The position numbers were made by a program, and so were the translations under genes. From JALONH01 sp046329235 (GTDB taxonomy: Bacteria > Bacteroidota > Bacteroidia > Cytophagales > Cytophagaceae), in the NCBI GenBank assembly GCA_046329235.1, contig JAXLVA010000001.1, positions 1,612,001 to 1,676,000 on the forward strand: DNA of 64,000 nucleotides, written 5' to 3'. The notes beneath the pieces are model-generated. The model was not told where the DNA came from, did not search any database, and worked only from the letters and a program-made list of their open reading frames with translations. This document shows, one piece after another, positions 8,967-16,818 of the stretch (its first letter is position 1; each line of letters starts with the position of its first letter).

Positions 8967-10580
8967 ATTTAGCTCTTTCCTTCTTTTTACCATTGTTGCA
9001 AAATCCCAATCATATAAAATAGACATACACTCAAGAATGCCTTCTCTCATATCATTCGCTTCTTGAATATTAAAAAACAGATCTCCTGTTCTGCGAATAA
9101 TAAAATCTTCCGGCTTGCAAATCATTTCAAACTGATCACAGTAATACACCCACGTAGTCATCCACTTAGGGATATCGACAGCTTCTAGTGAAGCAGGTAA
9201 ATTATGATATAACTTTAAGTATCGAGAAGCATTTGCTCCTAAAATACGGATCATCTTGTTCGCTGCTTTTTCAGGTATTCCAGCTAATTTAAAATTGACT
9301 AATTCCTTTTGTGCATACCATCGAAGACCACCTAAACGCTTGATATCACCTCCGAATAACACAGTAGATTCTGTTCTACAAACGGAAAGTGTATATCGAT
9401 TTTGTAATTTTTTGGCTACAATATCCACTACACGCTCTGCCATTTTTCTATATCCCGTTAATTTACCACCTGCAATGGTAATCAACCCTTTCTTCGAAAT
9501 AAAAATCTCGTCTTTACGTGATATGGCTGATGGTGATTTACTCTTCTTATCTTTTATCAATGGTCTTAAACCTGCCCATTGACTTTCAATATCTGCTATG
9601 GTTAACTGAACACTTGGGAATACTTTTTTCACCGCATGTATTAAATAAATCTTATCATCCACGGTAACTTCCGGCTCTTCTTTAGCGCCTGTGTATGCCG
9701 TATCAGTAGTTCCTATATACGTTTTGCCATCTCTTGGAATAGCAAACACCATACGCTTATCCCCCACATCAAAATATACTGCTTGAGCAATTGGTAATTT
9801 GGGATGAGGCACTACAATGTGAACTCCCTTAGTTAAGAATAACTTATCTTTATCAGCAGAAACATCTAACGCATCAATATCATCAACCCAAGGGCCGGTA
9901 GCATTCACTACACTTTCGGCATAAAATTCATACCGTTCCCCACTTAACTCATCTGTAGCTACCACGCCTTTTACTACATCATCTTTAAAGAGTAAGTTTT
10001 CAACTTTTAAATAACTATGTAGTGCTGCCCCATTTTGCTTAGCCGTTTGAGCCACAGCTAAAGTCAAACGAGCGTCATCAGTTCTATATTCGTAATAATA
10101 AATTCCACCTGTAACTTGTTCTTTATCTAACAAAGGTTCACGAGAGCAAGTCTTTTGTTTATTTAATACTTTTCTTCTCTCTCTTGACTTAACACCAGCC
10201 AAATAATCATACACCCATGTACCAATGGCAGCAAGCCATTTAGACATGCTACCATTTTTCACAATAGGTAATAACATAGGTTCCGAAACAGTAATATGCG
10301 GTGCTAATTGATGAACTACGGCACGTTCTCTACCTGTCTCTTTTACCAAATCAAATTCAAATTGTTTTAGATATCGAAGTCCACCATGGATAAGTTTGGT
10401 AGATCTGGAAGAAGTTCCGGAAGCAAAGTCCCGTTTCTCAATTAAAAGTGTAGGTATACCGCGCAGTTGTGCGTCCAAGGCAATACCACATCCGGTGATT
10501 CCACCACCAATTACTATAAGTCCAAACTTACGGTTCGAGTCTTGAACTAATAAATCTTTTCGCTGTAGAAAATAACTCAA
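8955..10580 (-). CDS. glpD: Glycerol-3-phosphate dehydrogenase, FAD-dependent
   Basis: This 541-aa flavoprotein oxidises sn-glycerol-3-phosphate to dihydroxyacetone phosphate and feeds electrons to quinone at the membrane. The N-terminus has the FAD dinucleotide fold GLIVIGGGITGCGIALDAQ, then the family signature FASGTSSRSTKLIHGGLRYL. The middle carries GTTDTAYTG and GLRPLI, and the C-terminus has the GlpD cap domain. The length is typical for GlpA/GlpD. It converges on the phosphodiesterase gene with a 12-bp overlap, a layout that pairs production and use of glycerol-3-phosphate. Confidence 0.95.
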   Translation of the reverse strand: MSYFLQRKDLLVQDSNRKFGLIVIGGGITGCGIALDAQLRGIPTLLIEKRDFASGTSSRSTKLIHGGLRYLKQFEFDLVKETGRERAVVHQLAPHITVSEPMLLPIVKNGSMSKWLAAIGTWVYDYLAGVKSRERRKVLNKQKTCSREPLLDKEQVTGGIYYYEYRTDDARLTLAVAQTAKQNGAALHSYLKVENLLFKDDVVKGVVATDELSGERYEFYAESVVNATGPWVDDIDALDVSADKDKLFLTKGVHIVVPHPKLPIAQAVYFDVGDKRMVFAIPRDGKTYIGTTDTAYTGAKEEPEVTVDDKIYLIHAVKKVFPSVQLTIADIESQWAGLRPLIKDKKSKSPSAISRKDEIFISKKGLITIAGGKLTGYRKMAERVVDIVAKKLQNRYTLSVCRTESTVLFGGDIKRLGGLRWYAQKELVNFKLAGIPEKAANKMIRILGANASRYLKLYHNLPASLEAVDIPKWMTTWVYYCDQFEMICKPEDFIIRRTGDLFFNIQEANDMREGILECMSILYDWDFATMVKRRKELNSFF

Positions 10581-10635
10581 AATCGTATCAATTTAAATTC
10601 CCCATTTATTTTTACGACTTGAGAAGGTGAAAGGT

Positions 10636-11775
10636 TTATTGTCCGGTAGTAGTAGGTAAGGTTTCTACCACTTTTGCTTTCATTTCTACCTGAATCATTG
10701 GTGACACAGGATCATTTGAAAACACTTGAAAATATTTTGTCTCCTCCCCAATTCGTGAAGATGTATCGTAAATAACTGTCACTTCAATAAATCCGCCTGA
10801 TTTAATGGTAGTTTTATCAAAATCCACCTCAATGCATGCACAAGATGTATTTATTTGTTTAATAACCAAATCCGTAGCGCCCGTATTGGTTATTTTCATA
10901 ACTTTTGTCAACTGCTGCTCTTGCAGTACTGTCCCCCAATCAATCACCATCATCTCAGGCAAAATTTTAGGGGCTGAAGCAAGAACTTCAGGTGTCATGG
11001 GTGCAAAATAGTCTTTACAATTTCCGGCAATAGCTATCGTCAACGGTGCTAAATCTTCTTGTGACCACTCTACCGTAATACTTTCCGACCAGTACCCCAA
11101 TTTATTAATCAACTTAGCATTCACACTTACTTTTATGACCGAATAGGTCTTCCCTTCTAATTTCACAGGACTCAATGCCACGCGAACATATGGAGGTAAA
11201 TTTTGTTGACTTGCTAATTGTAAAGTGTGATTAGACTGATTGTAAATCGACAATTCTTTATTCACGATATCTTTCGTGGTAAATGTCCCAAAATCAATAT
11301 AATTTCTTTGCAACCAAACATTACCGTATTGAAAGCCTTTTGTATAAGACCATTGAGCAACAGGAATAGCCTCACCTCCTTTTACAAAACCTTTTACATA
11401 AAGTGTTTGAGGAATCTGTAATGTATTTCCATAAATCTTCACAGTACCTGTGAACAAGCCGGTTTTATTAAATGGATCAAATGAAACTTCAATTTTACCA
11501 TGTCCACCGGGAGCGATTGAATCTTCGCTAAACGAAACAACCAAACAACCGCAAGTTGTTTCGGCACTTTCTAATACAAACCACTCCGGACCCAAGTTAG
11601 TAAATTCAAACTGGCGGGAAATCATCCCTCCTAATTCAGTAATAGTACCAACATTATATATTGTATCCTTGAATTCAATGATACCTTTTTCAGAATAACG
11701 AACAGAATCCTGAGCATTGGAAATGAACGAAAATATTCCTCCAACGAACAAGCAAATCAAATATAAGTATTTCAT
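10636..11775 (-). CDS. DUF1573 protein, two-domain, exported
   Basis: This is a 379-aa protein with a signal peptide (MKYLYLICLFVGGIFSFISNAQ). Two DUF1573 (Ig-like, ASH/MSP-related) modules are visible. The first, around residues 30-130, contains TTCGCLVVSFSEDSIAPGGHGKIEVSFDP. The second, around 270-370, contains TSCACIEVDFDKTTIKSGGFIEVTV. Each has the CxC motif and the 'I.PGG' turn of the family. A middle segment of about 100 residues may be a diverged third module. The function is unknown; these proteins are common in Bacteroidota envelopes. It lies 55 bp upstream of glpD on the same strand. Confidence 0.85.
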   Translation of the reverse strand: MKYLYLICLFVGGIFSFISNAQDSVRYSEKGIIEFKDTIYNVGTITELGGMISRQFEFTNLGPEWFVLESAETTCGCLVVSFSEDSIAPGGHGKIEVSFDPFNKTGLFTGTVKIYGNTLQIPQTLYVKGFVKGGEAIPVAQWSYTKGFQYGNVWLQRNYIDFGTFTTKDIVNKELSIYNQSNHTLQLASQQNLPPYVRVALSPVKLEGKTYSVIKVSVNAKLINKLGYWSESITVEWSQEDLAPLTIAIAGNCKDYFAPMTPEVLASAPKILPEMMVIDWGTVLQEQQLTKVMKITNTGATDLVIKQINTSCACIEVDFDKTTIKSGGFIEVTVIYDTSSRIGEETKYFQVFSNDPVSPMIQVEMKAKVVETLPTTTGQ

Positions 11776-11855
11776 AACCTGCTATAAAGATAATACAGTT
11801 TTGAGGGCTTTCCTACTCTCATAGGTTAATTAGAACGACAAAAAGATATATTTAC

Positions 11856-11863
11856 TATATTTG
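11856..11863 (+). promoter_or_regulatory. -7 box of trpS promoter
   Basis: TATATTTG fits TAnnTTTG and lies 22 bp before the trpS ATG. A TTAG at 11830-11833 is a poor -33 box at a 22-bp spacing, so only the -7 element is clear. Confidence 0.55.
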
Positions 11864-11885
11864 CACGAGTTTTAAAATAACATTA

Positions 11886-12854
11886 ATGGCACGCATTTTA
11901 ACAGGCATTCAAAGTAGTGGAAGACCTCATTTAGGAAATATCTTAGGCGCTATTTTACCTGCCATCGAATTATCCAAAAATCCAACCAACGAATCATTTT
12001 TCTTCATTGCTGATTTACACACTTTAACATCTTTAAAGGATGCTGATCAACGCAGAGAAAACACCTATGCTGTTGCTGCGGCATGGCTGGCGTTTGGTTT
12101 TGACACGGATAAAAATGTATTTTACAAACAGTCCGATTTACCTCAAGTTTGTGAATTAGCTTGGCATCTTAGCTGCCTAACACCCTACCCGATGTTAGCC
12201 AATGCCCATTCTTTCAAAGATAAAAGTTCTAAGCTGTCGGATGTTAATACAGGTTTGTTTACTTATCCTGTATTAATGGCAGCTGATATACTTTTATATC
12301 AAGCCAACTTAGTGCCTGTTGGGAAAGATCAAATCCAACATTTAGAAATAACTCGTGATATTGCTTCTGCTTTTAACCACGCCTACGGTGAAACATTTGT
12401 TCTACCTGAAGCCAAAGTGGATAATAATGTAATGACCATTCCTGGGATAGACGGACAAAAAATGAGTAAGTCTTACAATAACTACATTGATATTTTTGTA
12501 GGCGAAAAAGAATTACTTAAAAAAGTTAAAAGTATAGTAACCGATGCAACACCTCTGGAATCTCCTAAGAATCCGGATACTTGTAATGTATTTAAACTAT
12601 ATCAACTGGTAGCCTCTCCGGAACAAACCAGCGAGATGCGTCAAAAATATGAGCAAGGTGGTTATGGTTATGGCCACGCCAAACAAGCGTTGTTTGATGT
12701 ATTGTGGAATAAGTATAGTTCTGAAAGAGAGAAGTTCAATTACTTCATGGAAAATAAATCTGAAATAGATAAAAAATTAAAAGAAGGAGCTGAAAAAGCT
12801 TGGAACGTTGGTTCCAAAGTATTGAAAGAAGTAAGAGAGAAGGTCGGTTATTGA
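11886..12854 (+). CDS. trpS: Tryptophanyl-tRNA synthetase
   Basis: This 322-aa class Ic aminoacyl-tRNA synthetase charges tRNA-Trp. The N-terminus GIQSSGRPHLGNILGA holds the HIGH-like signature (His15-Asn18), and KMSKSYNN holds the KMSKS loop (192-196). FIADLHTLT and PVGKDQIQHLE are typical of bacterial TrpRS, and the length is usual. A Bacteroidota -7 box stands 22 bp upstream. Its stop overlaps the end of the convergent small gene at 12848. Confidence 0.97.
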   Translation: MARILTGIQSSGRPHLGNILGAILPAIELSKNPTNESFFFIADLHTLTSLKDADQRRENTYAVAAAWLAFGFDTDKNVFYKQSDLPQVCELAWHLSCLTPYPMLANAHSFKDKSSKLSDVNTGLFTYPVLMAADILLYQANLVPVGKDQIQHLEITRDIASAFNHAYGETFVLPEAKVDNNVMTIPGIDGQKMSKSYNNYIDIFVGEKELLKKVKSIVTDATPLESPKNPDTCNVFKLYQLVASPEQTSEMRQKYEQGGYGYGHAKQALFDVLWNKYSSEREKFNYFMENKSEIDKKLKEGAEKAWNVGSKVLKEVREKVGY

Positions 12855-13270
12855 CCTTCTTCCCATACTGTTGTTTGTTTGTCTTTATTGACAATTACTA
12901 ATCTAATTGGGTTAACACCAAAGATTAATCTAATATTTTTACCCGGAAACTTTTCACATTCAATCATCACACCCTGCTCCGGTTGAATAGCAAATTCGAT
13001 TGAACCCGATGCATTTTTCTCACCTTGTTTATAGTAAGAACCTATATAAGCTATAGGTAAAAGAACATCATTGTCAGCACCAATTTTCTCATGAACTTTA
13101 TCTAACACCGCCTCCAAATCATCACCATAATTATCCAAAAAATCATCTTCCATATCATGTAGCTCTTCCTCCACATCATCATAATTCTTGTCATCATAAG
13201 TCAAACGGTTTAATTCGTTTTTCTTAATAACAAGCTTTTCTAGGTCCTTATTCAGTTGTTTGTAATTCAT
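12848..13270 (-). CDS. Conserved hypothetical acidic protein
   Basis: The open frame extends to 13405, but the protein most likely starts at the ATG at 13268-13270 (MNYKQLNKDLEKLVIKK), giving 140 aa. The upstream extension is short on charge and looks like translated non-coding DNA. The first 75 residues are rich in Glu, Asp and Lys and probably helical or coiled (YDDVEEELHDMEDDFLDNYGDDLEAVLDKVHEKI). The second half looks like a compact beta domain (GSIEFAIQPEQGVMIECE). There is no signal peptide. I do not recognise a function. It is convergent with trpS, with a 7-bp overlap. Confidence 0.7.
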   Translation of the reverse strand: MNYKQLNKDLEKLVIKKNELNRLTYDDKNYDDVEEELHDMEDDFLDNYGDDLEAVLDKVHEKIGADNDVLLPIAYIGSYYKQGEKNASGSIEFAIQPEQGVMIECEKFPGKNIRLIFGVNPIRLVIVNKDKQTTVWEEGQ

Positions 13271-13455
13271 ACTAGTAAAATCAAGGCTTGAAAATACTAG
13301 AATTCCCCCTTTTTTGAAACCCTCTGAGGGATTTTTTCGAAAAAGAAAGAGGATTATTGACCCAATCCCAATTCTTGACAAGAATATGATTTCAAAAACT
13401 ACCATTCTTTAATAGAAAATAATATATTTAATACCTTAATATTTTACAGAATTTT

Positions 13456-15216
13456 ATGATGAGTACGATGAACGCGCTGGAGAAAATAGATACTACTACC
13501 AAAGCAAAAATTGAAACTTGGTTAAATGGTTCATACGATGCTGAAACCAAAGAAAAAATCAATCAATTGATTCAAGAAGGGAAAGAGGATGAACTGATTG
13601 ATAGTTTTTATAAAGATTTAGAATTCGGCACCGGTGGATTGCGCGGTATCATGGGTGTGGGTTCCAATAGAATGAACAAATACACCATTGGTATGGCTAC
13701 TCAAGGTCTTGCTAATTATTTGAAGAAAAATTTCCCTAACGAGCAAATCAAAGTAGCCATAGCTCACGATAGTAGAAACAACTCTCCTTTCTTTGCGAAA
13801 GTAACAGCAGATGTTTTTGCAGCTAACGGTTTTAAAGTATTCTTCTTTGAAGCCCTACGCTCTACTCCTGAATTATCATACACTATTCGTCACTTTGGTT
13901 GTCACTCCGGAGTAGTATTAACAGCTTCTCACAACCCTAAAGAATACAACGGTTACAAAGCTTATTGGAATGACGGTGCGCAAGTTATTGCCCCACACGA
14001 TAAAAATATCATCAAAGAAGTTCAATCGATTACAAGCGTTGATGAAGTAAAATTCAGCGGCAATAGTAATCTAATTGAGACTATCGGCAAAGAAGTTGAC
14101 CAAGCCTACTTGAGTGAATTAGTAAAACTTTCTATTTCGAAAGATGCTATTCAAAGACAAAAGAACATGAAGATTGTTTTCACTCCAATACACGGTACAG
14201 GAATCGTGTTAGTACCGGAAGTGCTAAAACAATTTGGATTTGAAAGTGTTACTGTAGTTCAAGAACAAGCTACACCGGACGGCAACTTCCCTACAGTTGT
14301 TTATCCCAATCCGGAAGAGAAAGAAGCCCTTAGTATCGCTGTTAAAAAAGCTCAAGAAATCGATGCCGATCTAGTATTAGCAACAGATCCGGATGCTGAT
14401 CGTGTTGGTATCGCTATCAAAAACAACAAAGGAGAATTCCAATTGCTAAACGGTAACCAAACAGGTAGTTTACTTGTATGGTATATGTTACAAGCATGGA
14501 AAAATGCTAATAAATTAACTGGCAAAGAATTTACAGTAAAGACGATTGTAACAACCGGATTAATTGAAAAAATATCTCAAGCTTACGGAGTAAAAATGTA
14601 CAATACCTTAACCGGTTTTAAATACATAGCTGCACTTATTCGTGAATTAGAGGGTAAAGAACAATTCATTGCCGGCGGTGAAGAAAGTTACGGTTACTTA
14701 ATCGGAGATAAAGTAAGAGATAAAGATGCTATTGCATCCTGTGCATTCATCGCTGAAATGGCAGCCTATGCAAAGGATCAAGGTAAATCATTATTTGAAA
14801 ACTTAATTGACATGTATGTTCAATTTGGTTTCTACAAAGAGAACTTGATTTCTCTTACTAAAAAAGGCAAAACCGGTGCTGAAGAAATTCAACAGATGAT
14901 GGCTGATTTAAGAGCTAATCCTCCTAAATCTCTTAGTGGATCTGCTGTTGCATGGATGTACGATTATGCTAATCAAAAAGCAACCAATGTAAAAACCGGT
15001 GCTACTGAAGAGATTAAACTTCCGAAAGAAAACGTATTACAATTCTTAACAGATGACGGAAGCTTAGTATCGGCGAGACCTTCCGGTACGGAACCAAAAA
15101 TCAAATTCTATTTTAGTGTGAATGAACCATTGCCAAATGCTTCTCAATATGAAGCCGTCAATCAAAAACTAGACGCTAAAATTGAAGGACTTATCAAAGA
15201 TTTAAAATTGAAATAA
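13456..15216 (+). CDS. Phosphoglucomutase/phosphomannomutase-family phospho-sugar mutase
   Basis: This 586-aa alpha-D-phosphohexomutase interconverts hexose 1- and 6-phosphates, supplying sugar nucleotides or glycogen. The four domains are visible: GTGGLRGIMGVGSNRMN (N-terminal), the phosphoserine loop TASHNPKEYNGYK with Ser158, the metal loop ATDPDADRVG, the sugar-specificity loop GGEESYGYL, and the phosphate-binding end RPSGTEPKIKFY. The length matches the PgcA-like long form. MMSTMN offers three nearby starts, and the first is listed. A strong terminator (15221-15252) follows, and an IS element begins 48 bp after the stop. Confidence 0.94.
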   Translation: MMSTMNALEKIDTTTKAKIETWLNGSYDAETKEKINQLIQEGKEDELIDSFYKDLEFGTGGLRGIMGVGSNRMNKYTIGMATQGLANYLKKNFPNEQIKVAIAHDSRNNSPFFAKVTADVFAANGFKVFFFEALRSTPELSYTIRHFGCHSGVVLTASHNPKEYNGYKAYWNDGAQVIAPHDKNIIKEVQSITSVDEVKFSGNSNLIETIGKEVDQAYLSELVKLSISKDAIQRQKNMKIVFTPIHGTGIVLVPEVLKQFGFESVTVVQEQATPDGNFPTVVYPNPEEKEALSIAVKKAQEIDADLVLATDPDADRVGIAIKNNKGEFQLLNGNQTGSLLVWYMLQAWKNANKLTGKEFTVKTIVTTGLIEKISQAYGVKMYNTLTGFKYIAALIRELEGKEQFIAGGEESYGYLIGDKVRDKDAIASCAFIAEMAAYAKDQGKSLFENLIDMYVQFGFYKENLISLTKKGKTGAEEIQQMMADLRANPPKSLSGSAVAWMYDYANQKATNVKTGATEEIKLPKENVLQFLTDDGSLVSARPSGTEPKIKFYFSVNEPLPNASQYEAVNQKLDAKIEGLIKDLKLK

Positions 15217-15220
15217 CACA

Positions 15221-15252
15221 AAAAAAGCCCCCACCAAATCGGGGGCTTTTTT
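15221..15252 (+). terminator. Terminator of the phosphohexomutase gene
   Basis: AAAAAAGCCCCC (15221-15232) pairs with GGGGGCTTTTTT (15241-15252) around an 8-base loop. It is a textbook bidirectional rho-independent terminator. Confidence 0.93.
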
Positions 15253-15263
15253 ATTATTTTATC

Positions 15264-15288
15264 TGTCTCGTCCTGAAATAAGTTGACA
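15264..15288 (+). repeat. Left inverted repeat of the IS
   Basis: This 25-bp terminal repeat starts TGTCTCGTCCTG and ends GTTGACA. It matches the reverse complement of 16558-16582 at 22 of 25 positions. Confidence 0.92.
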
Positions 15289-15304
15289 CAAACAAGTCAA
15301 ACTT

Positions 15305-15709
15305 ATGGAAAACAAAGGAAGAAGAGTTTATGTAAAGCGGACTCAAAAAGATTACAGTTTAGTCTTCAAGCTACAAATAGTAGACGAAGTAGAAAAAGGG
15401 CTTTTAACCTATAAAGAAGCACAGTTTAAGTATGGTATCCAGGGCAGAAGTACGGTTTTGGTTTGGTTACGAAAACATGGTAGATTAGATTGGTCAGAAT
15501 CTACTGAAATGAAAAAGAAACCTACCCCCGATAAAAAGATAAAAGATCTGGAACGCAAGCTCAAGCGTCTGGAGCAGGAGAAAGAGATTCTCAATCGAGC
15601 GATTGATATAGCCGATCAACAGTTTGGCACAGAGATCCGAAAAAAGTATTTGCCCCTCTCACAAGAAGCTTCCAAAGAGCAGGAGCGAAAAAAAGACTCT
15701 TCACAGTAA
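15305..15709 (+). CDS. IS3-family OrfA (DNA-binding subunit)
   Basis: This 134-aa protein has an N-terminal helix-turn-helix (residues 15-60, FKLQIVDEVEKGLLTYKEAQFKYGI...VLVWLRKHG) and a leucine-zipper-like coil (KKIKDLERKLKRLEQEKEILNRAI). In IS3 elements OrfA binds the ends and limits transposition. Near its end, A7 at 15688-15694 (codons AAA AAA after CGA) is a slippery run that lets ribosomes move to the -1 frame and make the OrfAB transposase. OrfA itself ends 15 bases after the run. Confidence 0.92.
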   Translation: MENKGRRVYVKRTQKDYSLVFKLQIVDEVEKGLLTYKEAQFKYGIQGRSTVLVWLRKHGRLDWSESTEMKKKPTPDKKIKDLERKLKRLEQEKEILNRAIDIADQQFGTEIRKKYLPLSQEASKEQERKKDSSQ

Positions 15710-16512
15710 AACAGATTGCTTCTACTTTAGGCTACAGCCGTCAGTATCTTTATAAAAAGAGAAAACAAGAACAATTAATAGCCGAACAGAGCAAGAAAAT
15801 AAAAGTGATATCAGAAGAGCAAAGGAAGCTATTACCTAGACTTGGCGGTAAAAAGCTGTATCATCAGATAAAACCAATACTACTAAGAGACGGTGTAAAA
15901 CTCGGACGAGACAAGTTTTTTGCTGTGCTTAGAGAACATGATATGTTAATCAAACCACAGCGCAGATATATTCAAACTACTATCTCGAGGCATTGGATGA
16001 GAAAATACCCAAATATTGTAAAGGGATTAAAAATAGAAAGACCGGAACAGGTTTGGGTAAGTGATATAACTTATATAAAAACAGATGAAGGTAATTGTTA
16101 TTTAAATTTAGTAACAGATGCTTTTAGCCGAAAGATAATGGGCTATTCCTTAGCTAATTCAATGGATACAGATGCAATGATAAAAGCGTATGAGATGGGA
16201 TTAAAAAAGCGAAAGTATCCTCAACTCCAACTTATTCATCACTCTGATCGAGGTCTACAATATTGCAGTAAAGAGTACGTAGCATTATCTAGCAAAAACA
16301 ATATTAGAATTAGTATGACCGAAGATTCAGACCCTTATGAAAACGCCTTAGCAGAGAGAATGAATAGGACTTTAAAAGAAGAATTTGGGTTAGGTCAGAA
16401 ATTAAAATCAATGCTACAAGCTGAAATATTAGTCTATGAAGCTGTTAAATTATACAATACCATAAGACCTCATCTTTCATTAAAAATGAAAACACCTGAA
16501 ATGGTTCATTAA
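15694..16512 (+). CDS. IS3-family OrfB (DDE transposase domain, made by -1 frameshift)
   Basis: Frame -1 relative to orfA is open from the A7 slip (RLFTVKQIASTLGYSRQYLYKK) to the TAA at 16510-16512. An internal GTG at 15805 could start OrfB alone, but the OrfAB fusion of about 402 aa is the expected transposase. The rve/DDE core is complete: Asp in WVSDITYI, Asp in HHSDRGLQY and Glu in NALAERMN. It also has the HTH_21-like region GGKKLYHQIKPIL...RDKFFAVLREHDMLI. The end PHLSLKMKTPEMVH is usual for the family. The element looks active by sequence. Confidence 0.92.
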   Translation, partial: RLFTVKQIASTLGYSRQYLYKKRKQEQLIAEQSKKIKVISEEQRKLLPRLGGKKLYHQIKPILLRDGVKLGRDKFFAVLREHDMLIKPQRRYIQTTISRHWMRKYPNIVKGLKIERPEQVWVSDITYIKTDEGNCYLNLVTDAFSRKIMGYSLANSMDTDAMIKAYEMGLKKRKYPQLQLIHHSDRGLQYCSKEYVALSSKNNIRISMTEDSDPYENALAERMNRTLKEEFGLGQKLKSMLQAEILVYEAVKLYNTIRPHLSLKMKTPEMVH

Positions 16513-16518
16513 TGAAAA

Positions 16519-16550
16519 ATCCCAGCTACTTTTGTAACTGGGATCTATTT
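16519..16550 (+). terminator. Hairpin terminator inside the IS 3' end
   Basis: ATCCCAG (16519-16525) pairs with CTGGGAT (16538-16544), extended by TAC/GTA around a TTTT loop and followed by CTATTTT. It lies 6 bases after the orfB stop. Confidence 0.7.
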
Positions 16551-16557
16551 TAAAATC

Positions 16558-16582
16558 TGTCAACCTATTTCAGGACGATTCA
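16558..16582 (-). repeat. Right inverted repeat of the IS
   Basis: This is the partner of 15264-15288. Read on the minus strand it begins TGAATCGTCCTG and ends GTTGACA. The adjacent ATC at 16583-16585 repeats the ATC at 15261-15263. Confidence 0.92.
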
Positions 16583-16756
16583 ATCCTACTACTCTTCTAA
16601 AATTCACTCCATTTTTCAAGTATTCTTACCTAGACACGACCCAACAAAACGCAAATATTTGATTTTTAATAAATTACAACCGTTTCATCTTTCTCCAGTT
16701 GGGTACAACTAAAACCTTTAAATATTCATTTTTAGCCAAAAAATGATGAAATTGCA

Positions 16757-16812
16757 CCTCCTTTCCAAAATCCAATTTGGGAAGTATCAAAAACGTTTAA
16801 AGTAGCAAGGAG
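16757..16812 (+). promoter_or_regulatory. serA/serB leader with possible Shine-Dalgarno sequestration
   Basis: AAGGAG at 16807-16812 stands 6 bases before the ATG, an unusually perfect Shine-Dalgarno for this phylum. It can pair fully with CTCCTT at 16758-16763. The same pyrimidine run can instead form CTTTCC (16761-16766) with GGGAAG (16779-16784). The two pairings are mutually exclusive because they share bases 16761-16763. The rest of the 236-bp space after the IS shows no clear promoter. Confidence 0.4.
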
Positions 16813-16818
16813 TTAAAC

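Larger units (their letters stand above)
15264..16582 (+). mobile_element. Complete IS3-family insertion sequence, 1319 bp
   Basis: The ends form a 25-bp inverted repeat (15264-15288 and 16558-16582) with three mismatches, beginning TG and ending CA as is usual for IS3. The core CGTCCTGAAATA is identical on both sides. The trinucleotide ATC flanks it on each side (15261-15263 and 16583-16585), a 3-bp target duplication that fixes the boundaries. It carries orfA and orfB in the 0 and -1 frames with an A7 slippage run, plus a hairpin terminator after orfB. The DDE residues are intact. It landed in the intergenic space between the phosphohexomutase and serine-biosynthesis genes and breaks no gene. 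The subgroup is not assigned. Confidence 0.95.

Noticed and set aside
13271..13405. N-terminal extension of the hypothetical protein at 12848-13270
   Set aside because: It has no homologous look, and a better ATG with a typical acidic/basic helix start lies at 13270.
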